Assembly (NCBI GenBank): GCA_013399855.1
Contig: VXAY01006170.1
Span: forward strand, 333,276 to 397,275
DNA: 64,000 bases
DNA from: Oxyruncus cristatus
Lineage: Eukaryota; Chordata; Aves; Passeriformes; Cotingidae
Direction: 5' to 3'
Made by a program: the position numbers and the translations under genes. Below the pieces are notes generated by a model. It searched no databases and was not told the DNA's origin. It worked only from the letters and a program-made list of their open reading frames with translations. Positions 1 through 12,500 of this stretch are shown here, piece by piece (position 1 is the first letter of the stretch; each line of letters begins with the position of its first letter).

Positions 1-170
1 GTGGGCTCCCTTCAGCTACTGAAAGGCCTTGATTAGGTCACCCTGGAGCCTTGTCTTCTCCAGGCTGAACAATGCCAGTTGTCTCAGCCTTTCCCTGCAG
101 GAGAGGTGCTCCATCTCTCTAATCAACTTGGAAGCCCTCCCCTGGACTTGCTCCTACGGATTGATCCCAC
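1..170 (-). mobile_element. CR1 LINE fragment
   Basis: The stretch matches the reverse complement of the end of the CR1 reverse-transcriptase region: phrases such as cttctccaggctgaacaa and gaggtgctccatctctct recur in other CR1 copies of this window (20055-20130, 48790-48870). The element is therefore in minus orientation. It runs off the window edge, so its full extent is unknown. It is diverged and non-coding. Confidence 0.8.
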
Positions 171-949
171 TTCTGAAGGAGCATTCAGAAAAGCATCGAT
201 CTAGGGTGAGTGTTTCCCAGTCCTGTGCACGTGAGCAGCCCTAAGATCATGGAAGAAAATGGCTCAGTGTTTTTAATGAACCAAACATGAGAACGGATTT
301 TGAGCATCTGTAGCATATTACAAGTCTGGATCAGGATTCAAGTCTCACAACAGGCCATATTTTTCACAGCTCCCACCTAAAGACCGCAGCAAAGCTTTGG
401 ATTTTGTCACTACATTTGGGGTTCCCGCCCTCTTCTCTAGTCCTTGGATCCCTTTCCTCTGATTTTCTGCTGATCTCTAAGTTTTTCTTCTTGAGAAAAG
501 ACTACATGGCTCATCTGCAGAGGAGGGAAGCAGAGCCAGGCTTTGTTTGGGGAGTGTGGCTTTGCATGGGAGACCCTGTTATATGATGTCCTTGAACTTT
601 CATGCAGCAGACTCTGTCCTGCTCATGAACTCAACCCCCCGAGCAGATCATGGGGTACAGCAGGTGGCTCTGGTCCTCAGGATCTGGAGAGGGACCCTGC
701 TGGTACAGTTCTATTGCATGAAGGTGGGTGGTTTGGCTCTTCCCTCTGGAGAAGAAGGGTGGGGAGGATGGTGCTAGCTCATGTGAACACAAGGCAATTT
801 TCCCTGCCCTCGCTCAGGGAATGCACCCAGACAACACCTGAGGCACGGAAGCCCAGCCAGGCTGGGAGAGGCAGCTGCCCAGAGAACCACCAAGGTGCTC
901 CTCGCATGCAAGAGGACAGAAACCAGCCACTGGTCAGCAATGGGGCTCA
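171..949. other. 3' flank of LGR6, no gene recognised
   Basis: No exon, RNA gene or clear repeat could be recognised. In mammals the next gene past the LGR6 3' end is UBE2T in convergent orientation, but nothing resembling its exons is visible here. The open frames in this stretch are short and overlap in several frames, as expected for non-coding DNA. Confidence 0.5.
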
Positions 950-2268
950 TTTATTATCTCACAAGAGCGAGTGACAAACAGCTGCAGTAACGTCAGCAGA
1001 ACCAAAGCTTTGCCCAGGGCCCAAGCTCTGACTGCAGGGCTCCCTGCTGTGCCGGGTGGCACTGGGAGGGTTTTTGACAGAGAGGATGGATTTGGGAGAT
1101 CCCTGAGCTGCAGGGAGTGAATTTGAGACTGTTCCCAGTGGCCTGTGTCCTCCTGATGCCATCATCCCGCAATGCTGATTTCTGTTCCCTCCTTCTACAC
1201 GAGCTGCCTGCCCTTAAAATAGAAGACAAGTGCAGCCCCCAAAACGGCTGTACTGTGTCTGGGACGTGTATCCAGAACCAGCAGCCTCTTCCAGGAAGGA
1301 AGCCTGGGGGCAGTGAGGGAGCCAGACCCCATTTTCACCACACCCGAGCAGGAACCAGGTGACTACAGGCAGGAGTGCCCCAGGTGTGCTGTGGTGTGTG
1401 AAGCGGGGATGGAGGGAGCCCAGTGTGCCCCTGGGTGCCTTGGACTGTGCTGCTGAGTGACCTCAGGCACAGCACGTGGGTTTTTCTGGGAAACTGTTTG
1501 GGTTTGGCTGCCGTGGGTTTCAGAGACCCCTTGTGACACACTGTGGGTCAGATTGAAAGACGGGCTGAGCATCCCCAGCTCCTGGTATCTGCTGGAAGTG
1601 AGGGCCCTGCCCAATCCACGGGGCTCCCAGTGAACGAGCAGAGACTCCCAAAAACAGAGGCAGTCCAAACTTCAGATGCACACACGGATACGCTGCTTTT
1701 AACCCCCTTCTGCTCGTCCAGTTGATGGCATGGGGCAGATACCAGCCTATTTCCAGGGGTGTGTGGGACCTGCAGAGAACCCTGGCGGACAAGGCCTGAG
1801 GTCCCTGTGAGTGGCCATGTCACTGCGGTCGGACACTTCCATGTGTTGCCACAGAGCAAGGGCTTTTGCTAAGATGTCTCTGCCTCAGAAGACACACTTG
1901 GCTTCACTGCAGGCTCCTCCTGGCTGGCGATGCTGCAGGACGAGGAGGAGGAGGAGGGGGGTCTCCCTGACCCACTTCCTGAGCTGGTGGCACTCTCTCC
2001 CAGGTTCCTGGCAGGAGCGACACGCTCAGGGGTTATTTCCTCCCGTGGCCAGCCCTGAGTGTCTGGAGCTCAGTCAGAGCCCTTCCAGGCGAGGGGCAGC
2101 TGGCAGAGTCATGCCTGTTGCCCAGTCAGGTATGATGGGGTTGAGGGTAGACAGGTTGTACTGGTGCTTTACAGGGAGCAGCCTGTGTCACCTTGCTGGC
2201 CCCCTGGCACTGGGGCTGGCCCTCGGCGTGGGCTGTGGGGCTGTTCCGCACGGCTGCTCCGAGGAGGT
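930..2268 (-). other. LGR6: LGR6 3' untranslated region (inferred)
   Basis: This is the interval between the LGR6 stop codon (2271-2269) and the predicted cleavage site past the AATAAA at 955-950. It is about 1.3 kb of mixed-composition sequence with no recognisable repeat and no splice-site pair that I would trust. The 3' limit depends entirely on the poly(A) signal prediction. Confidence 0.6.
950..955 (-). promoter_or_regulatory. LGR6: LGR6 poly(A) signal (AATAAA)
   Basis: On the minus strand the canonical hexamer AATAAA reads from 955 to 950. It is the first AATAAA or ATTAAA after the LGR6 stop codon. About 20-40 nt further on the transcript is a T/G-rich stretch (tggctggtttctgtcctc, near 930-905) suitable as a downstream element, so cleavage near 930-940 is likely. 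This rests on motif reading only; no transcript was available. Confidence 0.65.
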
Positions 2269-3506
2269 TTATAAGTGAGATGTGTAGGGTGGTGTGGGCG
2301 GAGGGGGGAAGAAGGTTATCCGGAGGCTGCTGCTGGATGGGTCTCGGCTCTCTGAAGTGATCAGCACCTCACTGTCATTGAGGCAGGGACAATGCTCAGA
2401 GAAGCCCCTCTCCTTCCCCCTGGTGCCCACTCTTTGCTGACAGGGGATGAGTGTCATGGAGGGGAAGCTGTAGCTGTCAAGGATGGGGCGCACTCCCAGG
2501 GAATCAGATGTCTCAAACATGTGGTTGATGTCAGAAAAGCTCACCAGAGCCTGCGTGGAGTCATAGGAGCTTTTCTCCATGTCATCAGCTGTGCAGGACT
2601 GGGGGAAGCTCCCCTTGTCCTGCCCCTTCTGCCTCAGCAGGCGGAAGTCATCTCTGAAGTGAGGGTTGAAGAGCAGGTAGAGCAAGGGGTTGAGGCAGGC
2701 AGGCAGGGGCAGAACCACAAGGAGGACGGATTTGATGACCTCTGGGGTGATAAGGAAGAGGTTGAGGGTAGAGGAGAAGGTGAGGAAGGCCACTGGGCAG
2801 TAGAGGAGGCAGTTGGTGAAGATCAGCCAGGCCACGTGCTTAACCATGGCGCAGTCCCAGACAGCGCTGAACTCCCCCTTCAGCAGGTTGCAGTAGAGTC
2901 GGATGTAGGTGCCGGTGATAGTCAGGAAGCAGAGCATGTTTGTCATCACCAAGGCCACAGTGAAGCCCAGGGTGGCAGGTTTCCCATCTGGGATGGGATA
3001 CGGGAGGCAGAGAGGGGACGCTCCGTATTCCCCAATGGAGAAGAGAGGCAGAACGGCAGCCACAGAGGACAGAAACAGGCAGCAACAGGCAGCAGCCTTG
3101 ACCTTGCCTAGGGAGGGTGATTTTCTGTAGCCCCGTACGCAGGAGGCTGAGATGCTGCACTGCACAGCAGCCAAGGTCAGCAGGAAGATGGCAGCCTGGG
3201 AGGCAAACACGGACAGGAACCCCGTCACCCTGCAGCCCGCACCCGTCTCCCATCTGGCGCCGTATCTGGCGAAGTGGCCGTAGGTGAGGGCGTCAACGAG
3301 GGCCATCATGCTGCAGGAGATGCCGGTCAGCATGTTGGCCCCAGCTATGGAGCCGATGATGAACTTAACAGGAGAGAGGTAGCTGGGGGAGGCAAAGACA
3401 GCCAGAATGACCAGGCCGTTGCAGAGCACTGAGACCAGGATGATGACCCAAACTCCCAGGCGGATGATCCAGCTCTCAAACAGGTGATCACAAGGCTTGA
3501 AGGGAC
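2269..3506 (-). CDS. LGR6: LGR6 last exon: 7TM domain and tail
   Basis: The acceptor (ccttccag, ending 3507) leads into [11 protein letters not shown], the conserved start of the LGR4-6 membrane domain. Counting residues from the first one visible in the window, helices lie near 423-446, 453-476, 498-524, 543-563, 584-608, 626-650 and 661-686. C498 and C573 are placed for the usual TM3-ECL2 disulphide. NPLLY (679-683) is the NPxxY motif. No D/ERY follows TM3 ([10 protein letters not shown]), which is typical of LGR4-6 and fits their lack of classical G-protein coupling. The tail carries [17 protein letters not shown], matching human LGR6, and ends TSHL, a possible class I PDZ ligand. TAA stop at 2271-2269. 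The single large exon for hinge end, 7TM and tail is the family's normal gene structure. Confidence 0.98.
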
Positions 3507-6500
3507 CTGGAAGGCAAACCTCAAAGTTATATCCAGCCGGCACCACTTGGCTCCAGTGGTGCTGCTCGGGGCCGTGGCCAGGTCCCAGCCCTCTCCTGGC
3601 CCCACCAGCCCCACGAGTGCTGAGTGCTGGCGAGGAGAATTGTCTGCCCTCCTCTGCAGCTGCCTCTTGGCTCTCTCTCTGCCCTGCCCACACTGGGGTG
3701 CCTCTGGTATCCTCTCAGATCTTGTCTAGGGCAGAAACAAGGTGCAGGGAGAGGTCAAAGTGAAATGTGAGAAACTGCGAACTTATCAGAGCTCCTAAAA
3801 CATAAAAAAAGGTCATGACTCCAGACCTACTAACATTCCTGGTGTCAGTCTGGCACTTGGGCGCCTCTGCCATTACCTGTTCCTTCTCATGTACCCCCTG
3901 AGATCAGGGAGTTAGTGCTGTGGAGATGTGTGAGGTTGCTTGGGAGGGATTGGGATGTTATAGTGAGGGGCTCAGCAAAACCAAAAACAGGATGTGAGAA
4001 GTTTTAGGTGGTGCAGAGCAAACAAAATTAGAGGAAATGGAGAAATCTTGCTCATCTCAAAGGGGATAAAGCTCAGAGCACCATCACCTTCGTTCCCAGG
4101 CAGCAGGACATGCCCTCAGCTATAATCTTGTTCCTTCATGTCTTTTGCAACAAAGTCCGTGGGACAACTGGTGAAAACTCCATCCCTGACAGGTCCTGGA
4201 CAGGCCTGGTTCCATCCAGCCAGCCCTGACAGTGCTCCACAGCTGGCTGGATGGAACCAGGCCTGTTCAGCCTCCAGCTGTGCTTTTGTAGGACCCCACT
4301 GAACCATAAACGGGGACAAAATCAGAAGGACAAAATCAGAGTCCCAGCCTCGTGTGCCTGCTGGTGTTTGTGGTGGGAGTCAGGAGAACATGGCTGGGTG
4401 CAGTCCAGCACCTCCCTGCTCTCCCTTTCTCAGGAAAACAGAGCAAAGCACCCTGCAGTGCTGCAGTGCTGCAGGTATGATCAGGAAATCAAGGACAAGG
4501 TTTTGCCATGCAGTGTTCTGGGCTGGCTGAGACAAAGTCATGCAAGGGAGCAGGGACTTCTGGAGAGCCAGAGTGCAGCAGGTCGGTGGATGGAGGAGCT
4601 GGTGATACCTGGGATTCCTGATCAGGCATACCCTGACCTCGTCCCCTCCTCAAGGAGGGCAGCTACATCCAGCTGGGAGAAGGAAGCTCCTCACCTGTCC
4701 CCAGTTTGGCCAAAGCCTAACCAGGATTCTGATCTGAAAGGTTGTGGGGGATCCTAGGGATTTAGAGAAGCTCAAAGGATCCCAGCTGTGTTCAAGGGGT
4801 TTCCCTGGCTGCTCACCGGGGCTCGGCGTGCACTGAATAGTGGGGTGAAGCTTTGATTCCTCAAGGTCCAGCTGAAGGTCATCTGCATCTAGGTCATCTG
4901 GGGAGAAAAGAGCAAGAAATGGTGCTCAGAGAGGAACGAGCACCATCAGGGTTAACTGGGCCAGCAGTTTTCCCACTGCCTGTCCTTCACACAGACCTTC
5001 CCAGCCAGTTCCTAGCCCACAAGTTCAAAGGAGCTGCTGGTGTCCAGTTTGTCCCCTGCAGTCACTGCTGTAGAGGGAGAAGGTCTTGTAAATGTTGGTG
5101 GTTGCAGTATAGCCAACCCCTCTGTTTTTAGGTTGCTCCCAACATTTGAAGTGTAAGAGCCCCAGCTCCCAGAGCTGTGTGACTGTGGTTCCCTCCTCCC
5201 AGCAAGCATTATTAAAAGTAAATAAATACTCCAGCTTATGTGGTTACAGAACACAAAGCCTTCAAATGCATCTTCTCCATGGGAGCTTTCTGGGCAGGGC
5301 TTGTCCAGCGTGTTCATCAAGAGGGATTTTGGGGCTTGGTTCAGAGGGAGCCATTAGCCTCTTCTTGCAGAACAAATCCTTCATCAGCATCCACCGCCAC
5401 CAAACAGCGGCAAAGAGACAAGGGAACCCAACATTTATTGCTTAACTTTATGTCCTGTGAATTCCTGGGACTGTGGCACCCTGTTTTAGTCATGGAGGCT
5501 CCCAGGGTTTGCTGAAGGCAGGCTGGTTGCCCATGGCTGCAGCCTCTGCATTCATGGGGTTTGTGCAGCCAGACTGCAGAGCCCTGGGCCAGCACTGGCA
5601 GCTGCACCCTGAGCCAGGCTTGGGCTCACTGAGGCTCAGGCAGAGACCCCCCTGACTGAAGGAGAAGCTGCTGGAAGGGAATGGGGCTGAGACTTCAGCC
5701 ACATTTTCAGCGTAGGACATCACCAAGGCAAATGGCATCCTCTCAGTCTAATCCCAGATGTGATTTTCTGCTTTGTTCCTTGTTCCTCTTCCCAAGCTCC
5801 TGCTGACTGATAGCACTGGGACACAGTGAGGACAGCTCCTGTCCCGCTGCCCTGTCCCCACCCATGGCACCAGCACGGCCTTCAACTCCCAGTGGGGATC
5901 TTTGGAGGGTTTTCTGCCAGCAGGAGGAAAGGGAAAGGATATGGTTTTCTGCTTGGTGCAGCCTGGTAGCCAGGGAGCTGGCTCTGTGGCTGTGGGATGA
6001 ACTCTCCCTTGGATGAATGGACTGATGCTGGTGAGCACCTGGCAGCTCAGACACTGGCGAGGAAGGTGAGTTTCCAGAGTGCTGAAGATGCAGTTGACCT
6101 GAGTGGGGTTTACTCGTCTAATCTGTTTAGAAGTGGTGCCTCTCATGAGCTCTGCTCCCTGCCCGTGTTAGCAAATGTGACTGGGATTGCTTGATTAAAG
6201 AATGATGACAAATAACGTGCTATCTTTAGTGCCTCCTGACAAGCTTTGTGGCTTTCTCGGCTTCAGGGAGCCTTGGAAAAAAAACCCCATTTTTTAAAAT
6301 CTGTCTGTATAAGAGTTGAAATATTACTGCTGCTTTGGAGCCTGGCAAGGAAACACTCACAGTGGGATGGAAAAATATTTCGTCCTTGTATTTTATAGTC
6401 TTATAAATCTCCAGTGTCTTTTCCAGGCACAGTGCGGAGGCTGTGATGTGCAGTCACGATACCCAAATAACACAGACAGACTTGCCCTTTCTGTGGCCCA

Positions 6501-9500
6501 CTGAGACCCAACCCTTGGGAAAGTGTAACCTGCCCCATCCCTCTTCTCCTCAAAGGGCTGGGTTTAAGCCCAGGTTAAACATTTTCATGAAGTGATGGAG
6601 GATCTTTTGTTTTGCCTGGACTACTGAGCCTTTTGGGAATTCCAAAGCAATCCTTACACAGCACAGCAAGATTTGAAGGGAAAAATGTACCTCTCTGCTG
6701 GAAACCAGTAGTTCTCCAGCCTGGGAACTGTGGAGAAAGGAAAATGGCTGTTGTGTCCTAGCAAGGTAGACTGCATCAGTGTGGAAGAAGCTCCTATTTA
6801 TTTGAATTTTGCTAAGGCACCTCCACTTTCTGAGGTTTTATGGAAAAAACCCACCTTGCCAGTATTGCCCTTTCCATGGAAAAAAAGCTGGCTGTACCAA
6901 AATCAAAGTGGGAGGAAGAGGAGAACTGCTGGAGAAGGGGCCTGGGCAGCTGCTTTTTTGGGACTCGAGTAGCCTTCTGAAATGACAGAAGCAGGAAAAG
7001 TGTAGCTCTAAGGACCCTCCAGGGTTTGCCAGGTGGTTGCAGAAGTTCCTTAATAACTTTACAAGTTATTGGAGGTGCTGGGCAAACGCATGGAACAGAC
7101 TTGGGGCAGGGGGTGTCAGCTAAACACTGTCAGTTGGAATCCAAGGAGGCTGAGACAATTGGGATTCTCCAGCCTGGAGAAGAGAAGGCTCCAGGGAGAC
7201 TCTTGAGACCCTTCCAGTGCCTAAAGGAGCTCCAAGGAAGCTGGAGAGGAACTTCGGACAAGGGTCTGGAGTGACAGGACAATGGGGAACGGCTTCCCAC
7301 TGCCAGAGGGCAGGGTTAGATGGGATATTGGGAAGAAATTCCTCCCTGTGGGGGTGACGAGACCCTGGCACAGGTTGTCCAGAGAAGCTGTGGCTGCCCC
7401 ATCCTTGTAAGTGTTCAAAGCCAGGTTGGACGGGGCTTGGAGTAACCTGGGCTAGTGGAAGGTGTCCCTGCCCATGGCAGGGGGTGGAACGAGATGAGCT
7501 TTAAGGTCCCTTCCACCCCAAACCATTCTACAATTCCATGATATCCCAAGCACCAAGAATGTTGGAAATGAAAACTTAAATATCTGTTGTATCAAGGTGA
7601 CAGAGTAATGAGACATTCACTGGCCACACTACTTTGGGCCTCAGGTGGCCATTAGTCGGATGAGTATGGACAAACTTGGGTGGTCTCTGGTGGGTTCCCA
7701 GGCATCTGGGGCCCTGGGAGGATGGGAAAGAGCTGAGATGGCCCTGCTCTGTGGCTGGAGTTGGATGAACCCTTGGGTGCTGGGCTTGGCTGAGGGTTGA
7801 GTGCTGGATGCAGGGGCAGGACAGGCAGCAGGAGCCACTGCCTGGCTGCTGGAGTAGGGATGTGCCACTGGGGACCCATTTCTTGTCCTTACATGGCTGC
7901 CTGGGACAAGCTGCCTTTCACCACCCAACTGTCAGGTTCTGTGGACTCCTTTGGGAAGGCCTGGAAGTGCTGCACAAGGCTGAGAGCACAGAGCTGGCTG
8001 GAAGCAGTGCCTGTCCCTCTCACAAGTTCTCCCAGAGCATCTGAGTACCCTGATGAGCCTGGCTGTACATTGCCAGGACAGAGCCACAAGTTATTTTCTC
8101 TTAACTAGACCACTTTCCCTCTTGCATGAAAGGAATGTTTGGGAGCTTTTGTTCTTTCTAATAAGGAAGTGTTACAAGGTTCATATAACCCAGCTAAATA
8201 CCACCAGTGACCATCAGAAAGGAAGCACTGGGAACAGAAATAAAGCAATGATTAATTAAGTAAATCAGCAATACCACAAACCCCTCATCACCAAGAGCAG
8301 ACCCGGTTACTGAGTGGTGAGGAGGGTCATCTGCAAAAGCTGCACATCATAGGAACATGTTCTTGTGCATGTCACACTTGCACCTGTATGCTTTGGTATT
8401 TCAAGGCATATCCAGGGCTTTAACATCTGAAAATGGGAGCCTTTACGAGCTGCTAATAGTCTCATCTGGCACATCTTAGAGACAGTCAACATTCCCCTGC
8501 GGTCCCAAAAGCTCACGAACACACCATCCATGAGGCTGAGACTGGCTTGGAAGCCTGGGAGCCTCTGGTGGGTTTTGGTCTGCTGACAGGGCCAGGAGAG
8601 AGCATCCTTTGGGACATCAGAGACTTTGGCACACAGCAAGAGTAGGTCTGTGAGCAGTGCTGTGGGCTCTGTTCACAAACCAGATCTTTCCACAGATGCT
8701 GTAATTTGCTGGGCAACCCCCCCAGCCATCTGCAGCAGGACTGTTACAGCATGGGCTGCATTAATGATGGAAAAATTGACCCGGCTGAGAAGAAATTCCT
8801 GCAGCAATGACCGTGACATTCCTCTGGACTGTCTGCTCAGCGTTACCACCAAGTCTACCACACTTCCCAGAGCCACATCAGGCCAGTAGGAACCACACTT
8901 GGGACCCTCTGGCTGGACTTTTTACATGTCTAAAGCTTATTCTCAGTCTGTGAAGGATCAGGGCAGGAGCAGAACACAGGGCTGGTGAGTCACCCGCTGG
9001 CTGTGTTATAAAGGGTCTTGGTCATCCTGCCTGTCACACAGAGTCCAACAGCTCTGTCTCCACATCCAGTCCTGCCTGCTCAGGATGTGGGAGGAGACAG
9101 CAGAGCCCCTGGCTATGGCTGGGTGCTCAGTGAATCAGGGGCTCCCCAGGGTCTCAGCCCTCTCAGACCTCAGAAGTGCACTGTAGCCACTGTATTTACA
9201 CAAACACAGAAACGAATGCAGCATCCAAGCCGTGTCCTGAAATGCTGTTTCCACTCTCCAGCAGTTAGAGAGGAAGGAAGCAAAGGGGCTCATGCTTTTC
9301 TTCAAGTTATTCTGAGATTCCTTTGTAACAGGATCACACCAGCTTTGTGCTGCTGCTGTGCTTTGGGGCTGTGAGTGCAGGTGTGCCTTGCAGTGTCCTC
9401 TGCTGGCCTCCTGGAACTGGCTCCATGGAGGTCTGCGCAGAACTGAGCTTTGGAGCACAGAATAAATTGACTCTTGGACAGAAATTCTGCTCAACTCTAG

Positions 9501-12500
9501 AGGCCTTTCTGCCCTGCTTCAGCCAGCTCCTGCACTGTGTTCCCCAAATGTGTCCTATTGTCACACCTAACCCTGACCTTTGCTGTAGCCTCAGGGAATG
9601 TGCCCAAAAGTAGCACACACGTAGGTCTCTCTACCTCCACCCAGCTGCACACTCCAGGCCTTTGACTTCATCCTATTACTTGGATTAATTCTGAAGGCCT
9701 TCCCCTAGATGCTGTAACGAGAAGACTGATGTCCTGCCAAAGGCTCCACACTGCCCAAAAGTCTGACAACCAAGCCCAAGACATTGTCCCAGTAGCCTCA
9801 GCCACCTTCCAGTGCCTTGGGCAGTCTCCCTCCATAGCCAGCAAGGCCAAATTGACAAAGGTGTCCATGCTGTGAAGGACTGCCAGGTCCTTTGGTTACA
9901 CTGTGAAGGTTTGGATGTGCTAGATCAGCTCTTTTTCCCCTACAGGGTCACCAGCCGAAGCCCATTCACAGCAACTGGGCACCTGCGTTGGAGAAGGCTC
10001 AGTCTGCCTTCCTGGGGCAGCTGTCACTCCGTGGCTGGCGGTAGGAGCGCTCCTGCAGATGCAGGACCGCGTCCAAGCTCGCAGCCCTGCCCGTGCACTG
10101 ATCACCCTTCAGCCCAGTTTACTCACAGTGATTATCGGCGTGACCTGGAAACAGTTCCATGGTCCCCTTGTGGGGATCCTCCTCCTCAGGACTCGTGTCT
10201 TCTGCCCCCCATTGGCTGGACACCTTGAAGAAGCTGCTGCAGCTCCCGTAGGCACAGCATTGGTAGGCGTAAGGGACCTCCAGGACCCTGCACAGGGGGA
10301 AAGCAGAACTTAAGGGTGTGTCCCCTCCACGACCTGACTCTCCATTGCTTTGCTCTTCTTGCTCAGTTCAACGTGTGACAAAGGCTGGTCTGTCTGGTGA
10401 TCTTTACACTGGAGAGGGTCTGTGCTCTGGAGAAGGACTCCATGTAGGAGTCACACTCCGTGTGTGCCCAAGGCCCCCATAGTGTCTCTGCCCTGCCCCA
10501 CTTTTGCTGGTTTGAGCAGGAGTACTGAAGCGGAGAACACCATTCCTAAATCAAGACATTCCTAAAAACCTTTTCTCCAGACTAAATTAGCCTCTCTTTC
10601 CCAAGACATTTACAGTCTTCGGTTTTTACCCCAAGACCATCTTTTGCTGGGAATTCTTCCTTTCCTTCGAGGTGAGAAGCTTCCCAAAAGCAAGGTTCCC
10701 CTTCCTTGTTGTTGAGGGTCAGAAAGACACCGTCAAACTTCAGTTCCAGGAGCGTGGCTCCCTCCTGCCAGCTCAGGAAGGGAATTCTCAGGTCTCCCAA
10801 GTGAAACAAGTTGTTTAAATATGTCTGATTTCTACTTGAGAGTCAAACTGTTAGTTGCTAATTATAGCATGTATTACGAGGTTAATTCTAGAGCAGCTGA
10901 GCATCATCTGGACACAATACCAGGCTGTCCGTCAGCAGCTGCATTTTTGGCTTTGCTGGAAGTCAGGGAGACTGCTGATGAAGGCAAAGGAACCTCAGGT
11001 TTTCCAGACAATTAAGGTCTTCTGACAAGATCAGTAAATATGGTGAAACTCTATATTCTAAAAATATGCTTTTGTTTTATGTTCCCAAACATTTCTGCCC
11101 AAGCCCCGTGAGGCTGTGGAAACTCTGTATACAAGCTTGTTTCCTGTTATAAGCTCCAAATTAGATCTTATTATTGAAAGGTGGTTGGGAGGTGCTGATC
11201 CTCCCAGGAAGGGTAAGAATTGTTCTCAGATGATTCCTCCAGACATATGCCCCAAGAGTAAGACTACTTAATGGCAGTACCTCAAAATTAAGGGGATGTT
11301 AATGGGTCCATCGCCTGGCATGGTTCAATGAACCACTGCTGCAGGCTCAGTTTCTCTGGTACAAATCCAAACCAGCTCCACAGCTGCCAATGGAACTAGT
11401 GCAGAGGAGAAAAACCCTGGAAGTGCTGAACTTGACCCACTCTGCACAAGGGACTGCCTGTTGGAGTGGGTCTGGAGGAGGCCATGGAGATGCTGAGGGC
11501 TGGAGCCCCTCTGCTCTGGAGCCAGGCTGGGGGTGTTCACCTGGAGAAGCAAAGGCTCCAGGGAGACAGTCATGCAGTAGATCCCAGGTACGATGAGCCA
11601 AAAAAGTCAGAAGAGAAAGCCCTTCAGACACCACTGCTGAGGCAGACTGATGTGAGAGCTCCATACTTTTCCTCAGGCCTGAGCTATTAATCCCAGTGGA
11701 CTGTGGTCCCAGCACTAGGCATCTAAATTGGAGAAGCTCCAGCCTCGGGAACTCATACTGGATGAGTGGGAGCATCAGCTTATGCATTCTTGGCTCGAAG
11801 GGAACTCCCCGTGAGACCCAAGGAACAGATGACTTTACCTGTGGGGAATTTGTGTTCTTTGGACCATGGACACCTCAGCCTGAGGGCAGGTGCCAGGCTT
11901 AGACCCACCTGTAAAGGAGGGTCAGGAGAGCCTGACCCTGCAGCACAGCACTGCGCTCTGAGCCTTTCACAGCCTCATCTTGCTCAGTTTGACCCCTCCA
12001 GGCTCCCCATTAATCCATAGCAGACAAGACATGGCCACACAAACAGAGTTTACAGAAGGAAACCTGGATGTCATTAGCTAGGACTGCTTCTGGGAATGTT
12101 TTCCATTGAGACGATCCCTGAGCTGGGCTCGCTGCGTGCTTTCCACTTGTGTGTGTGTGTGTGTGTGCTTGGGGTAGGGGCGATGGGCCAGGGAACACAG
12201 CACCACTCTCCTGTGAAAGATGTTAAAAGATGAGATGCATTAGCAGCAGATGAAGTTTCCTCTACACATTGGCCTGGAAGGATGGAGAAAGCATGAGAGA
12301 GACAAGGAGAGCAGGAGGCTGAGTGCTTTAGGCAAATACAGGCTGTGCTGAGCGCCAGAAGTGAAAGAGCCAAAACACCCCGAATACCTCATTTTGGGGA
12401 AGCTCTCCTTGGTGAAGGGCTCAGAGAGAGCTGGGTTGCCTTGGAGCTTCAGATGGGTCAGTCCAGCCAAGCCATCCAGAGGCAGCGTGACCAGCTGGTT

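Larger units (their letters stand above)
10288..12387 (-). other. LGR6 intron, 2.1 kb
   Basis: Donor gtattc at 12387, acceptor cctgtgcag at 10288. It holds a short CR1 fragment (11464-11572) and a (GT)n microsatellite (12149-12167). No other element is recognised. Confidence 0.85.

Noticed and set aside
1..949. 3' end of UBE2T, the mammalian neighbour
   Set aside because: No ubiquitin-conjugating-domain coding sequence or matching exon is visible; the gene may lie further out or elsewhere.
2392..3111. 239-codon plus-strand open frame
   Set aside because: It lies exactly opposite the LGR6 7TM exon; the antisense of a GC-rich coding exon is often open. The translation has no domain character.
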